A DNA stretch of 64,000 nt, from positions 8,184,001 through 8,248,000 of the forward strand of contig NZ_CP029192.1 of assembly GCF_008642315.1 (NCBI RefSeq), read 5' to 3'. This document shows, piece after piece, positions 1 to 8,661 of this stretch (positions are counted from its first letter, which is position 1; each line of letters begins with the position of its first letter). Under the pieces are notes generated by a model. That model did not search any database, was not told where the DNA came from, and was given only the letters and a program-made list of their open reading frames with translations. A program made the position numbers and the translations under genes. Source of the stretch: Streptomyces venezuelae (GTDB lineage Bacteria; Actinomycetota; Actinomycetes; Streptomycetales; Streptomycetaceae).

Positions 1-228
1 GTCGACGCCACCGCCGTCCCTGACCGTGTTGATGATGCGGCCGAGCAGCCAGGGACCGGTGAGGCCCGCTGCCGCCGCGAGTGCGTTGAAGGCGATCATC
101 GTGGCGAACGCGCCGGTGTCCTGGCGGATGAGGTGGACGGCGGCGCGGCGGACCTGGTGGCGGTCGGCCACGGGCAGCTGACCGGGTACGGAAGGCACGG
201 CAGCCCGGCCGCGGCGGGACGACGTCAT
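1..228 (-). CDS. ABC exporter half-transporter, partial (N-terminal 76 residues)
   Basis: Only the first 76 codons are inside the window; the gene continues past the left edge. After a basic N-terminus (starts MTSSRRGRAA), the sequence ADRHQVRRAAVHLIRQ followed by a hydrophobic stretch ending GPWLLGRIINTV is typical of the start of the first membrane helix of type I exporter half-transporters. The ATG overlaps the stop of the upstream gene as ATGA (225-228), so the two are translationally coupled. That matches the other pair in this operon and suggests this is the partner of the 225-2081 product. By analogy with gene 2139-3920, it should carry the intact Walker A motif its partner lacks, but that part is not visible. 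Substrate is unknown. Confidence 0.8.
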   Translation of the reverse strand, partial: MTSSRRGRAAVPSVPGQLPVADRHQVRRAAVHLIRQDTGAFATMIAFNALAAAAGLTGPWLLGRIINTVRDGGGVD

Positions 229-2081
229 CGGAGGGCCTCATGAGTCGGCTCGTCGGAAGGGTCAGGGCGAGTGCGGTCTTCTGCCTCGTGTTGGTTGCCC
301 GCTTCGTGGCCTTCACCCTCGCGGCCCTTCGCATCACGGTCCTCGGCCACGTGGCTCTCCGTCTCGGCGCCTTCGTCCGTGCCGCGCGAGACCAGGCGCC
401 GGTAGTCGGGGTGCCGGGCGAACAGGTCGGCGTGACTGCCGGTCGCGCTGACCCGACCGTCGACCAGGTAGTGGACGACGTCTGCTCGGTCCAGGACGAG
501 GGGGGACGTGGTGGTGACGAGAGTCGTGCGGCCTGTGCGGGCGGTGCGCAGCCGGGTGGCCATGTTCGCCTCGGTGTGGGCGTCGACGGCAGAGGTGGGT
601 TCGACGGCCAGGAGGACTTCCGGTTCGGCGAGGAGGGCCCGGGCCAGGCGGACACGCTGACGCTGGCCACCGGACAGGTTGCGGCCGTGGGAGTCGAGCG
701 TGGCATCGAGCCCGTCCGACAGGCCGAGGACGATGTCACGGGCCATGGCCGCGTCTACCGCGCGGGCGATTGCTTGCTCGTCCGGCGCGCAGCGGCCGGC
801 GACGGCGGCGCGCACCGTACCTGCGAAGAGGTCGGCCTCGTTGTCCGCCACCAGGATCCGGGTGCGGACCTCGTCCAGAGCGACGGCGTCGATGCGTACC
901 GAACCCCAGGTGGCCAGGGAAGGAGCGAACCGACCCAGACGGTCGACGATGTCCGCTCCGTCGGAGGTGCGAGCACTGACGAGCGCGGTGAGGAGCCCGG
1001 GCACGACCTCCACACCGGACAGCGGGTCGCGCAGCACGGACGGCTCCCGCGGCCCGGGCACGGGCTCCGCACGCGCGGAGGACTCCCACTCCCCGGGTGC
1101 CAGGTTCAAGAAGTCCACGACCCGCCGTGCGGCGACCAGGCCCCGGCTGATGTCGTAGCTGCCTTCGATGAGGAACGTCACCGGCAGGACGAGCACCGCG
1201 ACGTAGCCGTAGACGGCCACCAACTCGCCCACGGTGATGGTGCCCTGGGCAGCCATGCGCGCGGCGAGCCAGGTCACGGCGGCCAGGAACAGAGTGGGCA
1301 GGCCGATGCCGAAGGCCTGGACCCAGCTCATGCTCGAACCGACCCGGTAGCCCTCGTCACGGAGCCGTCGCGACCCCTCGCGGTACCGGGCCGCGAACAC
1401 ACCCTTGCCACCCAGGCCATTGAGGACACGGAGACCGCCGGCGAGGTCGCCGAGAATCGCGGCGAGTGCGCCCTGACGCTCCCGGTAGGCCGACTCGGCT
1501 CCCTGCAGGCGGCCGAGGAACGGACCGATCAGCACCGCGAGGAGAGGCACGCCCACCAACACCACGACGGCGAGCGGCGGAGAGACGGACAGCAGCAGCG
1601 AGGCCACCACGAAGTAGGCGATCACGGCACCCACTCCGGGGCCCGTCACGGTCAGGGTCTGGCTGATCACACCCACGTCGGAGTGACCGATCGTGACGAC
1701 CTCACCGGCCGAGACGCGACGTGGCAGGGCCGCGCCGAGGCGGGTCGCCTGGTCGACCACGACGCGCACGGTACGGAAGTAGGCGTCGAGGCGGATCCGG
1801 GTCATGGTGCGGTGCCGCATGATCGCCAGCCAGGCGTTGAGGAGCCCGATGCCGAACAGGGCCGCGCACCAGCCGACGAGGGCGGAGCGGTCGCCCGGTC
1901 GCAGACCGTCGTCGATGGCGCGCGAAAGGACGTACGGGGGCAGGGTGAGGCAGACCATCCACACGCTGCCCAACAGGGCTCCGAGGACCACACGTTGGGG
2001 TTGGCTGACGATCGCCCACCACAGGTAGCGGGCAGGCCCGCGCCGGTCGGGGGCGCCAGGATTCGTGGACGGTGCAGCCAT
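225..2081 (-). CDS. ABC exporter half-transporter with degenerate ATP site
   Basis: A 618-residue fused membrane/ATPase protein. Residues about 28-315 form a six-helix exporter transmembrane domain; about 350-570 form a nucleotide-binding domain. The signature LSGGQ is intact at 469-473. The Walker A position (about 368-382, reading VSARTSDGADIVDRL) has lost the GxxGxGKS pattern. The Q-loop Gln is replaced (VADNEADLF), and Walker B reads LLAVEPTSAVD, so the Mg-binding Asp is Val493 while Glu494 remains. Such a protein can lend its signature loop to a partner but should not bind ATP productively itself. It is the third of four exporter genes in one operon and overlaps the fourth by ATGA. The last 50 residues are a charged Glu/His/Arg-rich tail. 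Substrate unknown. Confidence 0.9.
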   Translation of the reverse strand: MAAPSTNPGAPDRRGPARYLWWAIVSQPQRVVLGALLGSVWMVCLTLPPYVLSRAIDDGLRPGDRSALVGWCAALFGIGLLNAWLAIMRHRTMTRIRLDAYFRTVRVVVDQATRLGAALPRRVSAGEVVTIGHSDVGVISQTLTVTGPGVGAVIAYFVVASLLLSVSPPLAVVVLVGVPLLAVLIGPFLGRLQGAESAYRERQGALAAILGDLAGGLRVLNGLGGKGVFAARYREGSRRLRDEGYRVGSSMSWVQAFGIGLPTLFLAAVTWLAARMAAQGTITVGELVAVYGYVAVLVLPVTFLIEGSYDISRGLVAARRVVDFLNLAPGEWESSARAEPVPGPREPSVLRDPLSGVEVVPGLLTALVSARTSDGADIVDRLGRFAPSLATWGSVRIDAVALDEVRTRILVADNEADLFAGTVRAAVAGRCAPDEQAIARAVDAAMARDIVLGLSDGLDATLDSHGRNLSGGQRQRVRLARALLAEPEVLLAVEPTSAVDAHTEANMATRLRTARTGRTTLVTTTSPLVLDRADVVHYLVDGRVSATGSHADLFARHPDYRRLVSRGTDEGAETESHVAEDRDAKGREGEGHEAGNQHEAEDRTRPDPSDEPTHEALR

Positions 2082-2138
2082 CTTCGTACCCTAACTACCC
2101 CCGCACCAGCGGTAACAGGCCCCCTATGGGGAGACCGC

Positions 2139-3920
2139 CTACCCGTGCCAGGACCGCCACAGCGCTGCGTACGCGCCGTCTGCTGCCACCAGTTGATCGT
2201 GGCTGCCCAGTTCCGCGATCCGGCCGCTCTCGACCACCGCGATGACGTCCGCGTCGTGCGCGGTGTGCAGCCGGTGGGCGATCGCCACCACCGTGCGGCC
2301 GTCCAGCACGCGGGCGAGGGAACGCTCCAAGTGCCGTGCCGCGCGTGGGTCGAGGAGCGATGTCGCCTCGTCCAGTACCAGCGTGTGCGGGTCGGCGAGG
2401 ACCAGACGGGCCAGAGCGATCTGCTGGGCCTGCGCGGGTGTCAGCGCGAAACCGCCGGATCCGACCTCGGTGTCGAGGCCCTCGTCGAGGCCGCGTGCCC
2501 AGTCGGCCGCGTCGACCGCGCCGAGCGCCGCCCACAGTTCGGCGTCCCGGGCTCCGGTCCTGGCCAGGAGGAGATTGTCGCGCAGGGACCCCACGAAGAC
2601 ATGGTGTTCCTGGTTGACCAGGGCGACATGTGCTCGTACCTGCTCGGCGGGCATCGCCGACAGCGCGGCACCGCCGAGGGTGACGTGACCGGTGCGCGGA
2701 CCGTAGATCCCGGCCAGGAGCCTGCCCAGCGTCGACTTGCCCGCGCCCGACGGGCCGACCAGGGCGACACGAGAGCCGGGCTCGACGGCGAGGGAGACCT
2801 CGCGAAGCACGTCGACGCCGGGGCGGTAGCCGAAGTACACGTCGTCGGCACGGACATCGCGCCCATCCGGGGAGACAGAAGCGTCCCCGGCATCCGGCTC
2901 GATGTCACGGACACCGACGAGCCGGGCCAGCGATACCTGGGCGACCTGCAGTTCGTCGTACCACCGCAGGATGATGCCGAGCGGGTCGACGAGCATCTGG
3001 GCGATCAGGACGCCGGTGGTCAGCTGCCCCACACCGATCCAGCCCTGGAGGACGAAGACACCACCGATCATCAGGGTCGAGCACAGCACGGTCGTGTGCG
3101 TGAAGTTGATGACCGGAAAGAGGACCGACCGCAGGTAGAGCGTGTACCGTTCCCAAGCTGTCCATTCCGAGATGCGGCGCTCCGACAGCTCGACGCGGCG
3201 ACGGCCGAGGCGGTGCGCCTCGACGGTGCGTCCCGCGTCGACGGTCTCGGTGAGGGCGGCGGCCACGGCGGCGTAACCGGCGGCCTCGGAGCGGTAGGCG
3301 GCGGGCGCCCGTTTGAAGTACCAGCGGCAGCCCACCACGAGCAGAGGCACGGCGACGAGCACGGCGGGCGCCAGCGGCGGCGCCGTCACGACGAGCCCGC
3401 CGAGCAGCAGCACCACCCACACCACACCGATGGCGAGCTGCGGCACCGCTTCGCGCATGGCGTTGGCGAGACGGTCGATGTCCGTGGTGATGCGAGAGAG
3501 CAGGTCTCCGGTGCCGGCCCGCTCAAGGACGCCCGGCGGCAGCCCGACGGACCGCACGAGGAAGTCCTCGCGCAGATCCGCCAGCATCCGCTCACCGAGC
3601 ATCGCGCCGCGCAGCCGCACCTCCCGTACGAAAAGGGCCTGTACGAGCAGCGCGATCACGAACAGGGAGATCGTGAACTCCAGGTGAAGGTCGCGAGCGT
3701 CGTCCGACACCTTCTCGACCAGGTCGCCGAGCAGATAGGGGCCGACCATCGAGGCGACGACGGCGAGCGTGTTCACCAGGATCAGCAGGAGGAAGGCCCT
3801 GCGGTGGCGCTTGAACAGTTCGGTGACGTAGGTGCGTACGGTCGCGGCCGAGCCGACGGGCAGGGTTTCCGCCGTCGTGGGGGCCGCCGGATCGTAAGCC
3901 GGGGGCACCAGGCCGATCAT
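2139..3920 (-). CDS. ABC exporter half-transporter with intact Walker A and degenerate signature
   Basis: 593 residues from the ATG at 3920, chosen because it overlaps the preceding stop as ATGA (3917-3920); an upstream extension in this frame would run into the neighbouring gene. N-terminal exporter transmembrane domain, C-terminal ATPase. Walker A is canonical (GPSGAGKST), the Q-loop is present (VNQEHHVF) and Walker B is canonical (TLVLDEATSLLD). The signature loop, normally LSGGQ, reads LTPAQAQQ. This is the mirror image of its partner 3917-5926, which has a broken Walker A and a good LSGGQ. The heterodimer would therefore have one complete ATP site, from this Walker A plus the partner signature, and one dead site. 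Only 57 bp separate it from the next exporter gene. Confidence 0.9.
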   Translation of the reverse strand: MIGLVPPAYDPAAPTTAETLPVGSAATVRTYVTELFKRHRRAFLLLILVNTLAVVASMVGPYLLGDLVEKVSDDARDLHLEFTISLFVIALLVQALFVREVRLRGAMLGERMLADLREDFLVRSVGLPPGVLERAGTGDLLSRITTDIDRLANAMREAVPQLAIGVVWVVLLLGGLVVTAPPLAPAVLVAVPLLVVGCRWYFKRAPAAYRSEAAGYAAVAAALTETVDAGRTVEAHRLGRRRVELSERRISEWTAWERYTLYLRSVLFPVINFTHTTVLCSTLMIGGVFVLQGWIGVGQLTTGVLIAQMLVDPLGIILRWYDELQVAQVSLARLVGVRDIEPDAGDASVSPDGRDVRADDVYFGYRPGVDVLREVSLAVEPGSRVALVGPSGAGKSTLGRLLAGIYGPRTGHVTLGGAALSAMPAEQVRAHVALVNQEHHVFVGSLRDNLLLARTGARDAELWAALGAVDAADWARGLDEGLDTEVGSGGFALTPAQAQQIALARLVLADPHTLVLDEATSLLDPRAARHLERSLARVLDGRTVVAIAHRLHTAHDADVIAVVESGRIAELGSHDQLVAADGAYAALWRSWHG

Positions 3921-5926
3921 GCCGTCTCCTCGATGTCGAAATCGGTCAGGATGTGCGTTTTCGTATGGGCGTGCGTACTCGTACTCGTACTCGTGTCCGC
4001 GTTCGCGTTCGTCGCTGTGCGGGCGTCCGCGGCGGAGCGTTCCGCGTCGGTCTCCCTGGTGACGACCGCGCGGTACCGCGGCTCGGTGTGCACCAGCTCG
4101 CGGTGCGCCCCCACCGCCGCGACCTCGCCGTCGGCGAGGAAGACGACACGCTCGGCGCGGTCGAGGAGCAGCGGCGACGACGTGAGCACCACGGTGGTGC
4201 GTCCTCCGCGCAGGTGCCTGATGCCCTCGGCGACCCGGGCCTCGGTGTGCGAGTCGACGGCGGACGTCGGCTCGTCGAGTACCAGTGCCTCGGGGTCCGT
4301 GACCAGGGAGCGCGCCAGGGCGAGGCGTTGGCGCTGGCCTCCCGAGAGGGAGCGGCCGCGTTCCGTGAGGTGGGCGGCCATCGGGTCGTCGTCGGTCGAG
4401 GCCTGGGCCAGGGCGTCCAGGACGTCGGAACACTGGGCCGCGTCGAGCGCTTCCTCGGGGCTGACGGCCCCCGACGCCGGTACGTCGAGGAGCTCGCGCA
4501 GCGTTCCGGAGAGGAGGACGGGGTCCTTGTCCTGGACCAGGACGGCGGTGCGTGCGGTGGCCAGCGACAGGTCGTCCAGCGGTACGTCGCCGAGGCGCAC
4601 GGAAGGCAGGTCCGTGGCCCCGTCGAACGCGGGATGCCCGCCGAGACGTTCGGCGAGACGGCCTGCCTCGTCCGGGTCGCCGCAGACCACCGCGGTGAGC
4701 CGTCCGGCGGGCGCGAGCAGCCCGGTCGCCGGGTCGTACAGGTCGCCGGTGGGCGTGAGGGACCCGCCCGTGGGGAGCTTGGCCGCCTTCGCGGAGGCCC
4801 GTTCACCGAGGCGATCACCGAGACGTTCACCGAGGTGTTCGCCGAGACGATCACCGAGACGATCACCGAGGGGGTCGACGGGACCATCGGCCTGGCGCTC
4901 GGACGCGTCCCGCGCGCCCGCGCTCTCCGTCGTTCGCTGGAGCGAGAGCACGCGTGCCGCCCGCTTCGCGGAGGGCCGCGAGAAGGAGTACGCCATGGCG
5001 ATCTCTTCGAAGTGCCGCAGCGGATAGTTGAGGATCATGATGGCGCTGTAGACGGTGACGAGCTCGCCGACCGTGACACGGCCTTCGCGGGCGAGGTGTA
5101 CGCCCTGCCAGACGACCGCGACCAGCAGCAGGCCGGGCATCAGGACCTGGATGGCCGAGATGACGGCCCACATGCGGGCGCTGCGGACGGCGGCTGTGCG
5201 GACCTCCTGCGACGCGGTGCGATACCGGTCGAGGAAGAGTTCCTCGCCGCCGATGCCGCGCAGCACCCGGAGTCCGGCGACGGTGTCCGATGCCAGCTCG
5301 GTGGCCCGACCCGCCTTCTCGCGCTGGTGGTCCGCTCGGCGCGTGGCGCGGGGCAGCAGCGGTAGGACGGCGAGGGCGAGCACCGGGATGCCGATCGCGA
5401 CGATGATGCCGAGTGCGGGCTGGTAGACGAGGAGGCCGACACAGACGAGGACAACGGTGAGCGCCGCCGCGGCGAACCGCGACAGGGCCTCCACGAACCA
5501 GCCGATCTTCTCGACGTCGCCGGTGGAGACGGCCACGACCTCGCCCGCGGCGACGCGCCGGGTCAGCGCGGAGCCGAGCGTGGCTGTCTTGCGGGCCAGG
5601 AGTTGCTGTACACGGGCCGCGGCGGTGATCCAGTTGGTGACCGCGGTGCGGTGCAGCATCATGTCGCCCAGCGCGATGGCGATGCCGAGGAGGACGATCA
5701 GCGAGCCCGCGAGGGCGAGCCGTCCGCCGGACCGGTCGAGGACGGCCTCGACGGCGACGCCGACCATGTACGGCAGGCCCGCGATGGAGCCGAAGTGCAG
5801 CAGGCCCCAGGCGAGGGACTTGAGTTGTCCGCCGAGCTGGTTGCGGCCCAGCCACAGCAGGAAGCGTGGCCCCGAGCGGGCATCGGGGACGCCGGGGTCG
5901 GGATACGGAAGGTCGCGAATCTGCAT
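3917..5926 (-). CDS. ABC exporter half-transporter with degenerate Walker A, first gene of operon
   Basis: 669 residues: N-terminal exporter transmembrane domain (about 30-330), a long linker, then an ATPase domain. The Walker A place reads VVCGDPDEAGRLAERL, with no GKS/T. The Q-loop (VLVQDKDPVLL), signature LSGGQRQR and Walker B (ALVLDEPTSAVD) are intact. The linker contains six tandem LG(D/E)(R/H) units encoded by a 12-bp DNA repeat, which lengthens the domain connection compared with usual half-transporters. The C-terminal tail is low-complexity Thr/Ser/His/Ala. Start ATG at 5926; the upstream Shine-Dalgarno is weak, so the exact start is moderately certain. It overlaps the next gene by ATGA. 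The operon promoter should lie in 5927-6129. Substrate unknown; siderophore, peptide or drug export are all possible. Confidence 0.88.
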   Translation of the reverse strand: MQIRDLPYPDPGVPDARSGPRFLLWLGRNQLGGQLKSLAWGLLHFGSIAGLPYMVGVAVEAVLDRSGGRLALAGSLIVLLGIAIALGDMMLHRTAVTNWITAAARVQQLLARKTATLGSALTRRVAAGEVVAVSTGDVEKIGWFVEALSRFAAAALTVVLVCVGLLVYQPALGIIVAIGIPVLALAVLPLLPRATRRADHQREKAGRATELASDTVAGLRVLRGIGGEELFLDRYRTASQEVRTAAVRSARMWAVISAIQVLMPGLLLVAVVWQGVHLAREGRVTVGELVTVYSAIMILNYPLRHFEEIAMAYSFSRPSAKRAARVLSLQRTTESAGARDASERQADGPVDPLGDRLGDRLGEHLGERLGDRLGERASAKAAKLPTGGSLTPTGDLYDPATGLLAPAGRLTAVVCGDPDEAGRLAERLGGHPAFDGATDLPSVRLGDVPLDDLSLATARTAVLVQDKDPVLLSGTLRELLDVPASGAVSPEEALDAAQCSDVLDALAQASTDDDPMAAHLTERGRSLSGGQRQRLALARSLVTDPEALVLDEPTSAVDSHTEARVAEGIRHLRGGRTTVVLTSSPLLLDRAERVVFLADGEVAAVGAHRELVHTEPRYRAVVTRETDAERSAADARTATNANADTSTSTSTHAHTKTHILTDFDIEETA
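4801..4872. repeat. six tandem 12-bp units inside an ABC exporter linker
   Basis: Six head-to-tail 12-mers of the form G(A/T)TC(A/G)CCGAG(A/G)(C/T/G), in frame with the minus-strand exporter gene. They encode repeated Leu-Gly-Asp/Glu-Arg/His tetrapeptides between the membrane and ATPase domains. Because the period is a multiple of three, slippage would change linker length without shifting frame. Confidence 0.9.
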
Positions 5927-6129
5927 GACGTCCCAGGAATCGGTGCGGCGGCCGTCGCCCGGGCGAATGCGTAGCGGGAGCGCACGGCGGTTACAAACCG
6001 TGAAAGGTTCGCCTCACGCGGTGGCCCGAGGCAAACGGTTTTCCGCCCTGAGGTAAAGAATCAGCCCGGTCGCGGCGTGGGTAGCGGGGCTTGACGAGGG
6101 TTACGCGGACGGGGTGCGACCATGGGCGG
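5927..6129. promoter_or_regulatory. divergent intergenic region, exporter operon / L,D-transpeptidase
   Basis: This 203-bp space must hold the promoters of both the leftward exporter operon and the rightward transpeptidase gene. A short dyad CGGTT-ACA-AACCG lies at 5988-6000, followed by a second overlapping AACC/GGTT dyad. The segment around 5990-6060 is more AT-rich than its surroundings. I could not assign convincing -35/-10 pairs by eye. Confidence 0.4.
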
Positions 6130-6870
6130 ATGCGAATAGCCGGTACGGTGCGAGTGGTGGTCGCGGCAGCGGCCTGCGGTGTCCTTCTGACGTCCTGCGC
6201 GAGTGGAAGTGACGACAGCGCGAAGAAGGGCGACGCCGGCGCCGACCATGGAAAGAGTCCTCAGGCCGGGGCCGCCGACTCGCGGACAATCCCCGATGTC
6301 GGCGACCGGTTGCAGTCCAAGATTCCCGCGCAGTCCCGCCAGGTCGTCGCGGTCTACGGCGACGGTGAGGATTCGGCGAAGTCGACCGTCGTGCTCTACA
6401 CGAAGTCGGGGGCGAAGGGCACCACCTGGGAGAAGGCCCGCAGCTGGCCCGCGCACAACGGCAAGAAGGGCTGGACGACCGACCACCGCGAGAACGACAA
6501 GCGCAGTCCGGTCGGCGTGTTCACGCTCACCGACGCGGGTGGCGTCCTCGCCGACCCGGGGGCCAAGTTCCCGTACACGAAATCGTCGTCCATTCAGGCC
6601 CCGCACTACTGGCCCAAGACGCACTGGCACGATTTTGACTACGTCATCGCGATCGACTACAACCGCGCCAAGGGCACCCCGCCGAACGATCCGACGCGGC
6701 CACAAGGCCAGGCCAAAGGCGGCAGCATCTGGTTGCACATGGACCACGGCAGCGGCACGTCGGGCTGCGTGAGTCTGTCGAAGCCGGCGATGGAGTACTT
6801 GCTGCGCACGCTCGACCCGAAGCAGCATCCGGTCGTGGTCATGGGCGATCGGGCACATCTGGAGGCGTAA
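6130..6870 (+). CDS. secreted lipoprotein L,D-transpeptidase (YkuD fold)
   Basis: 246 residues. The ATG at 6130 was chosen because it puts a clean lipoprotein signal at the N-terminus: basic MRIAGTVR, a hydrophobic core, then lipobox LLTSC with Cys at about residue 21. An ATG 39 bases upstream would bury it. The C-terminal half is a YkuD-type catalytic domain: His203 and His206 in HMDHGSGTSGC with nucleophile Cys213, followed by VSLSKPAMEYLL. The family forms 3-3 cross-links or attaches proteins to peptidoglycan using the carboxyl of meso- or LL-diaminopimelate; here it acts outside the membrane. It is a single gene, divergent from the exporter operon. Which cross-link it makes cannot be read from sequence. 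Confidence 0.87.
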   Translation: MRIAGTVRVVVAAAACGVLLTSCASGSDDSAKKGDAGADHGKSPQAGAADSRTIPDVGDRLQSKIPAQSRQVVAVYGDGEDSAKSTVVLYTKSGAKGTTWEKARSWPAHNGKKGWTTDHRENDKRSPVGVFTLTDAGGVLADPGAKFPYTKSSSIQAPHYWPKTHWHDFDYVIAIDYNRAKGTPPNDPTRPQGQAKGGSIWLHMDHGSGTSGCVSLSKPAMEYLLRTLDPKQHPVVVMGDRAHLEA

Positions 6871-6906
6871 GGCGTAAGGCGTGAGGCCTCAAGCGGTAGG
6901 CGTGTT
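6865..6906. repeat. array of six 7-bp units (GCGTAAG-like) at the transpeptidase stop codon
   Basis: Units read GCGTAAG, GCGTAAG, GCGTGAG, GCCTCAA, GCGGTAG, GCGTGTT. The first unit contains the transpeptidase stop codon. The segment includes the 10-bp palindrome TGAGGCCTCA. A related 7-bp-period array with matching units lies at 34830-34878, also starting at a stop codon. Confidence 0.75.
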
Positions 6907-6956
6907 GCGCGGGCGGCACCATTGCGGTGATCGGCAACTGCCCATAGAAATCCCCC

Positions 6957-8582
6957 ATGAGAAGACGCGTCATGTCCATGCTCGCCGGAGCGACCCTCGC
7001 GGCGAGCACCCTCCTCGGTGCCGGTCCAGTAGCGGCCGACACGGCGGTAGGCACAGCGGCCGGTACGCCCCCCGTGGAATTCGGCGACGACTGGCACGAC
7101 CCGGTCACTGCCGCGCCGCCCGTACCGAAACCGCACACCAAGTCCTGCGAAGTGACGGTCGCCGAGGCACAGTTCAAGGACTTCACCCCGTACAAAGGTG
7201 AGTACACGCCTCCGACGAAATGCGGCAAGGGCCGATGGGGCAAGGTGGTGCTGCGGCTGGACGGGAAGGTGAAGGGGCGGCAGTACGACCGTCTCGGGTA
7301 CCTGCGCATAGGCGGGGTCGAAGTTCTGCGCACATCGACTCCGGAGCCGTCGGTCGACGGCATCACCTGGTCCGTGGAGAAGGACGTCACCCGCTACCGC
7401 GAGACGCTGAGCCGCGACCAGCAGGTCGAGATGCTCATCGGCAACGTCGTCAACGACACGTACACCGGCATCATCGACGTCAAGGCGACGCTGACGTTCT
7501 ACGAGGCGGCCAAGCCGACGACAGTGCCTGACCGTGTCCTCCCGCTCGGCGACGGCAAGGACGGCGCCACCCTCACCACGCCGCGCAACAGCGAACGCAT
7601 CGTCGCCGAGGTGTACGCCACCGGCTCAGGCGGAGGCTGTGAGGAGTACTGGTATCTGACCGTGCCCGGCGCCGCGCCCTACTCCTGCAAGGCCGATCAC
7701 GGCCCCTACCGCGAGGTGCAGGTCAAGGTCGACGGACAACTGGCGGGCATCGCCGCGCCGTTCCCGACCGTCTGGACCGGTGGCTGGTCTAACCCCTTCC
7801 TCTGGTACGTGATCCCGGGGCCCCGCGCCTTCGACATCAAGCCCATCGAGTACGACCTGACTCCCTTCGCGGGCGTTCTCAACGACGGCCGCGCCCACCG
7901 GGTGGAGGTCTCCGTCGTCGGTGTCCCCGAGGCGCAGACGGGATGGAGCACACCGGTCAACGTGCTGGTCTGGCAGGACGAGAAGAGCGACCGCGTCACG
8001 GGCAGGTTGACCGGCCACCAGGAGAACACCCCGGTCAACACGACCAAGTACATGCCCGGGACGGGCGAAGAGGCGCACCGGCTGGACACCGAGGGCGGTC
8101 ACCGGCTCCGCGTGTCGGGGTACGTGAACACGTCGCACGGACGGGTGGCGACGACCGTGACCCGCAGCCTCGCGAACACGTCCCTGCACCGCTGGACCGA
8201 GGGTGAGTCGACGGACGCGCTCAAGGCCACTTGGACGGACCGGGAGACGGTCACCGCGGGTCGCCGCGCCGTGCGCACCGACCGGACGTACACCATGGAC
8301 GGCACCACGACCCTGGGCGCCGGTGACCGGCTGCGCACCGAGATCTCCCTCGGCGACCGCGCCGAGAGCGTCACCAGGACGGGAGGCCGGCGCACCGGCT
8401 GGTCCGTGCTGGACGACCGTTACGACGGCGACGCGACGTACACGGCGAACGTTCCCCGCGATCAGCGGCACGCCGTGGGCACATCGCGCGAGCGCTACCG
8501 CCTGACCGGCGACACGGGCTGCTACGACCGGACGATCGCCACCGCGCAAGGAACCCTGACGCGGGACCATCGGCGCTGCTGA
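6957..8582 (+). CDS. secreted peptide:N-glycosidase A-like amidase (PNGase A family)
   Basis: 541 residues with a Sec-type signal peptide (MRRRVMSML, hydrophobic core, cleavage near AAD at about residue 24). The body matches the plant/fungal PNGase A family, which releases N-glycans by cleaving the glycosylasparagine amide. The diagnostic block is KGRQYDRLGYLRIGGVEVLR followed by TSTPEPSVDGITWSVEKD and VTRYRETL. Further family-like features are IGNVVNDTYTGIIDVKA in the N-terminal half and WSTPVNVLVWQD in the middle. A secreted enzyme of this kind in a soil Streptomyces would act on plant or fungal glycoproteins. The neighbour facing it across a shared terminator is a GH109-like enzyme, also exported and also glycan-directed. 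No Shine-Dalgarno is evident, so the start could be the ATG at 6972 instead. Confidence 0.82.
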   Translation: MRRRVMSMLAGATLAASTLLGAGPVAADTAVGTAAGTPPVEFGDDWHDPVTAAPPVPKPHTKSCEVTVAEAQFKDFTPYKGEYTPPTKCGKGRWGKVVLRLDGKVKGRQYDRLGYLRIGGVEVLRTSTPEPSVDGITWSVEKDVTRYRETLSRDQQVEMLIGNVVNDTYTGIIDVKATLTFYEAAKPTTVPDRVLPLGDGKDGATLTTPRNSERIVAEVYATGSGGGCEEYWYLTVPGAAPYSCKADHGPYREVQVKVDGQLAGIAAPFPTVWTGGWSNPFLWYVIPGPRAFDIKPIEYDLTPFAGVLNDGRAHRVEVSVVGVPEAQTGWSTPVNVLVWQDEKSDRVTGRLTGHQENTPVNTTKYMPGTGEEAHRLDTEGGHRLRVSGYVNTSHGRVATTVTRSLANTSLHRWTEGESTDALKATWTDRETVTAGRRAVRTDRTYTMDGTTTLGAGDRLRTEISLGDRAESVTRTGGRRTGWSVLDDRYDGDATYTANVPRDQRHAVGTSRERYRLTGDTGCYDRTIATAQGTLTRDHRRC

Positions 8583-8589
8583 ACGAGAA

Positions 8590-8625
8590 GGGGTGGTGGG
8601 CGACGCATGCGCCGCCCACCACCCC
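8590..8625. terminator. bidirectional hairpin terminator
   Basis: Perfect 13-bp stem, GGGGTGGTGGGCG (8590-8602) pairing with CGCCCACCACCCC (8613-8625), 10-base loop. It sits between the convergent PNGase-like gene (stop 8582) and GH109-like gene (stop 8662). There is no T-run, as usual in Streptomyces. Confidence 0.85.
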
Positions 8626-8661
8626 GAGCCGGCGGCCCCTTCGCCCCCTAGGCCATGCCCC

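Noticed and set aside
225..2081. Frameshift or pseudogene explanation for the missing Walker A
   Set aside because: The frame is continuous from membrane domain to LSGGQ, the length is normal, and another exporter in the operon shows the same loss with a matching partner.
240..5027. A 1595-codon plus-strand open frame opposite the exporter operon
   Set aside because: It is an antisense shadow of GC-rich coding DNA: no conserved domain, no ribosome site, and all four exporter genes on the other strand have clear ATPase and membrane motifs.
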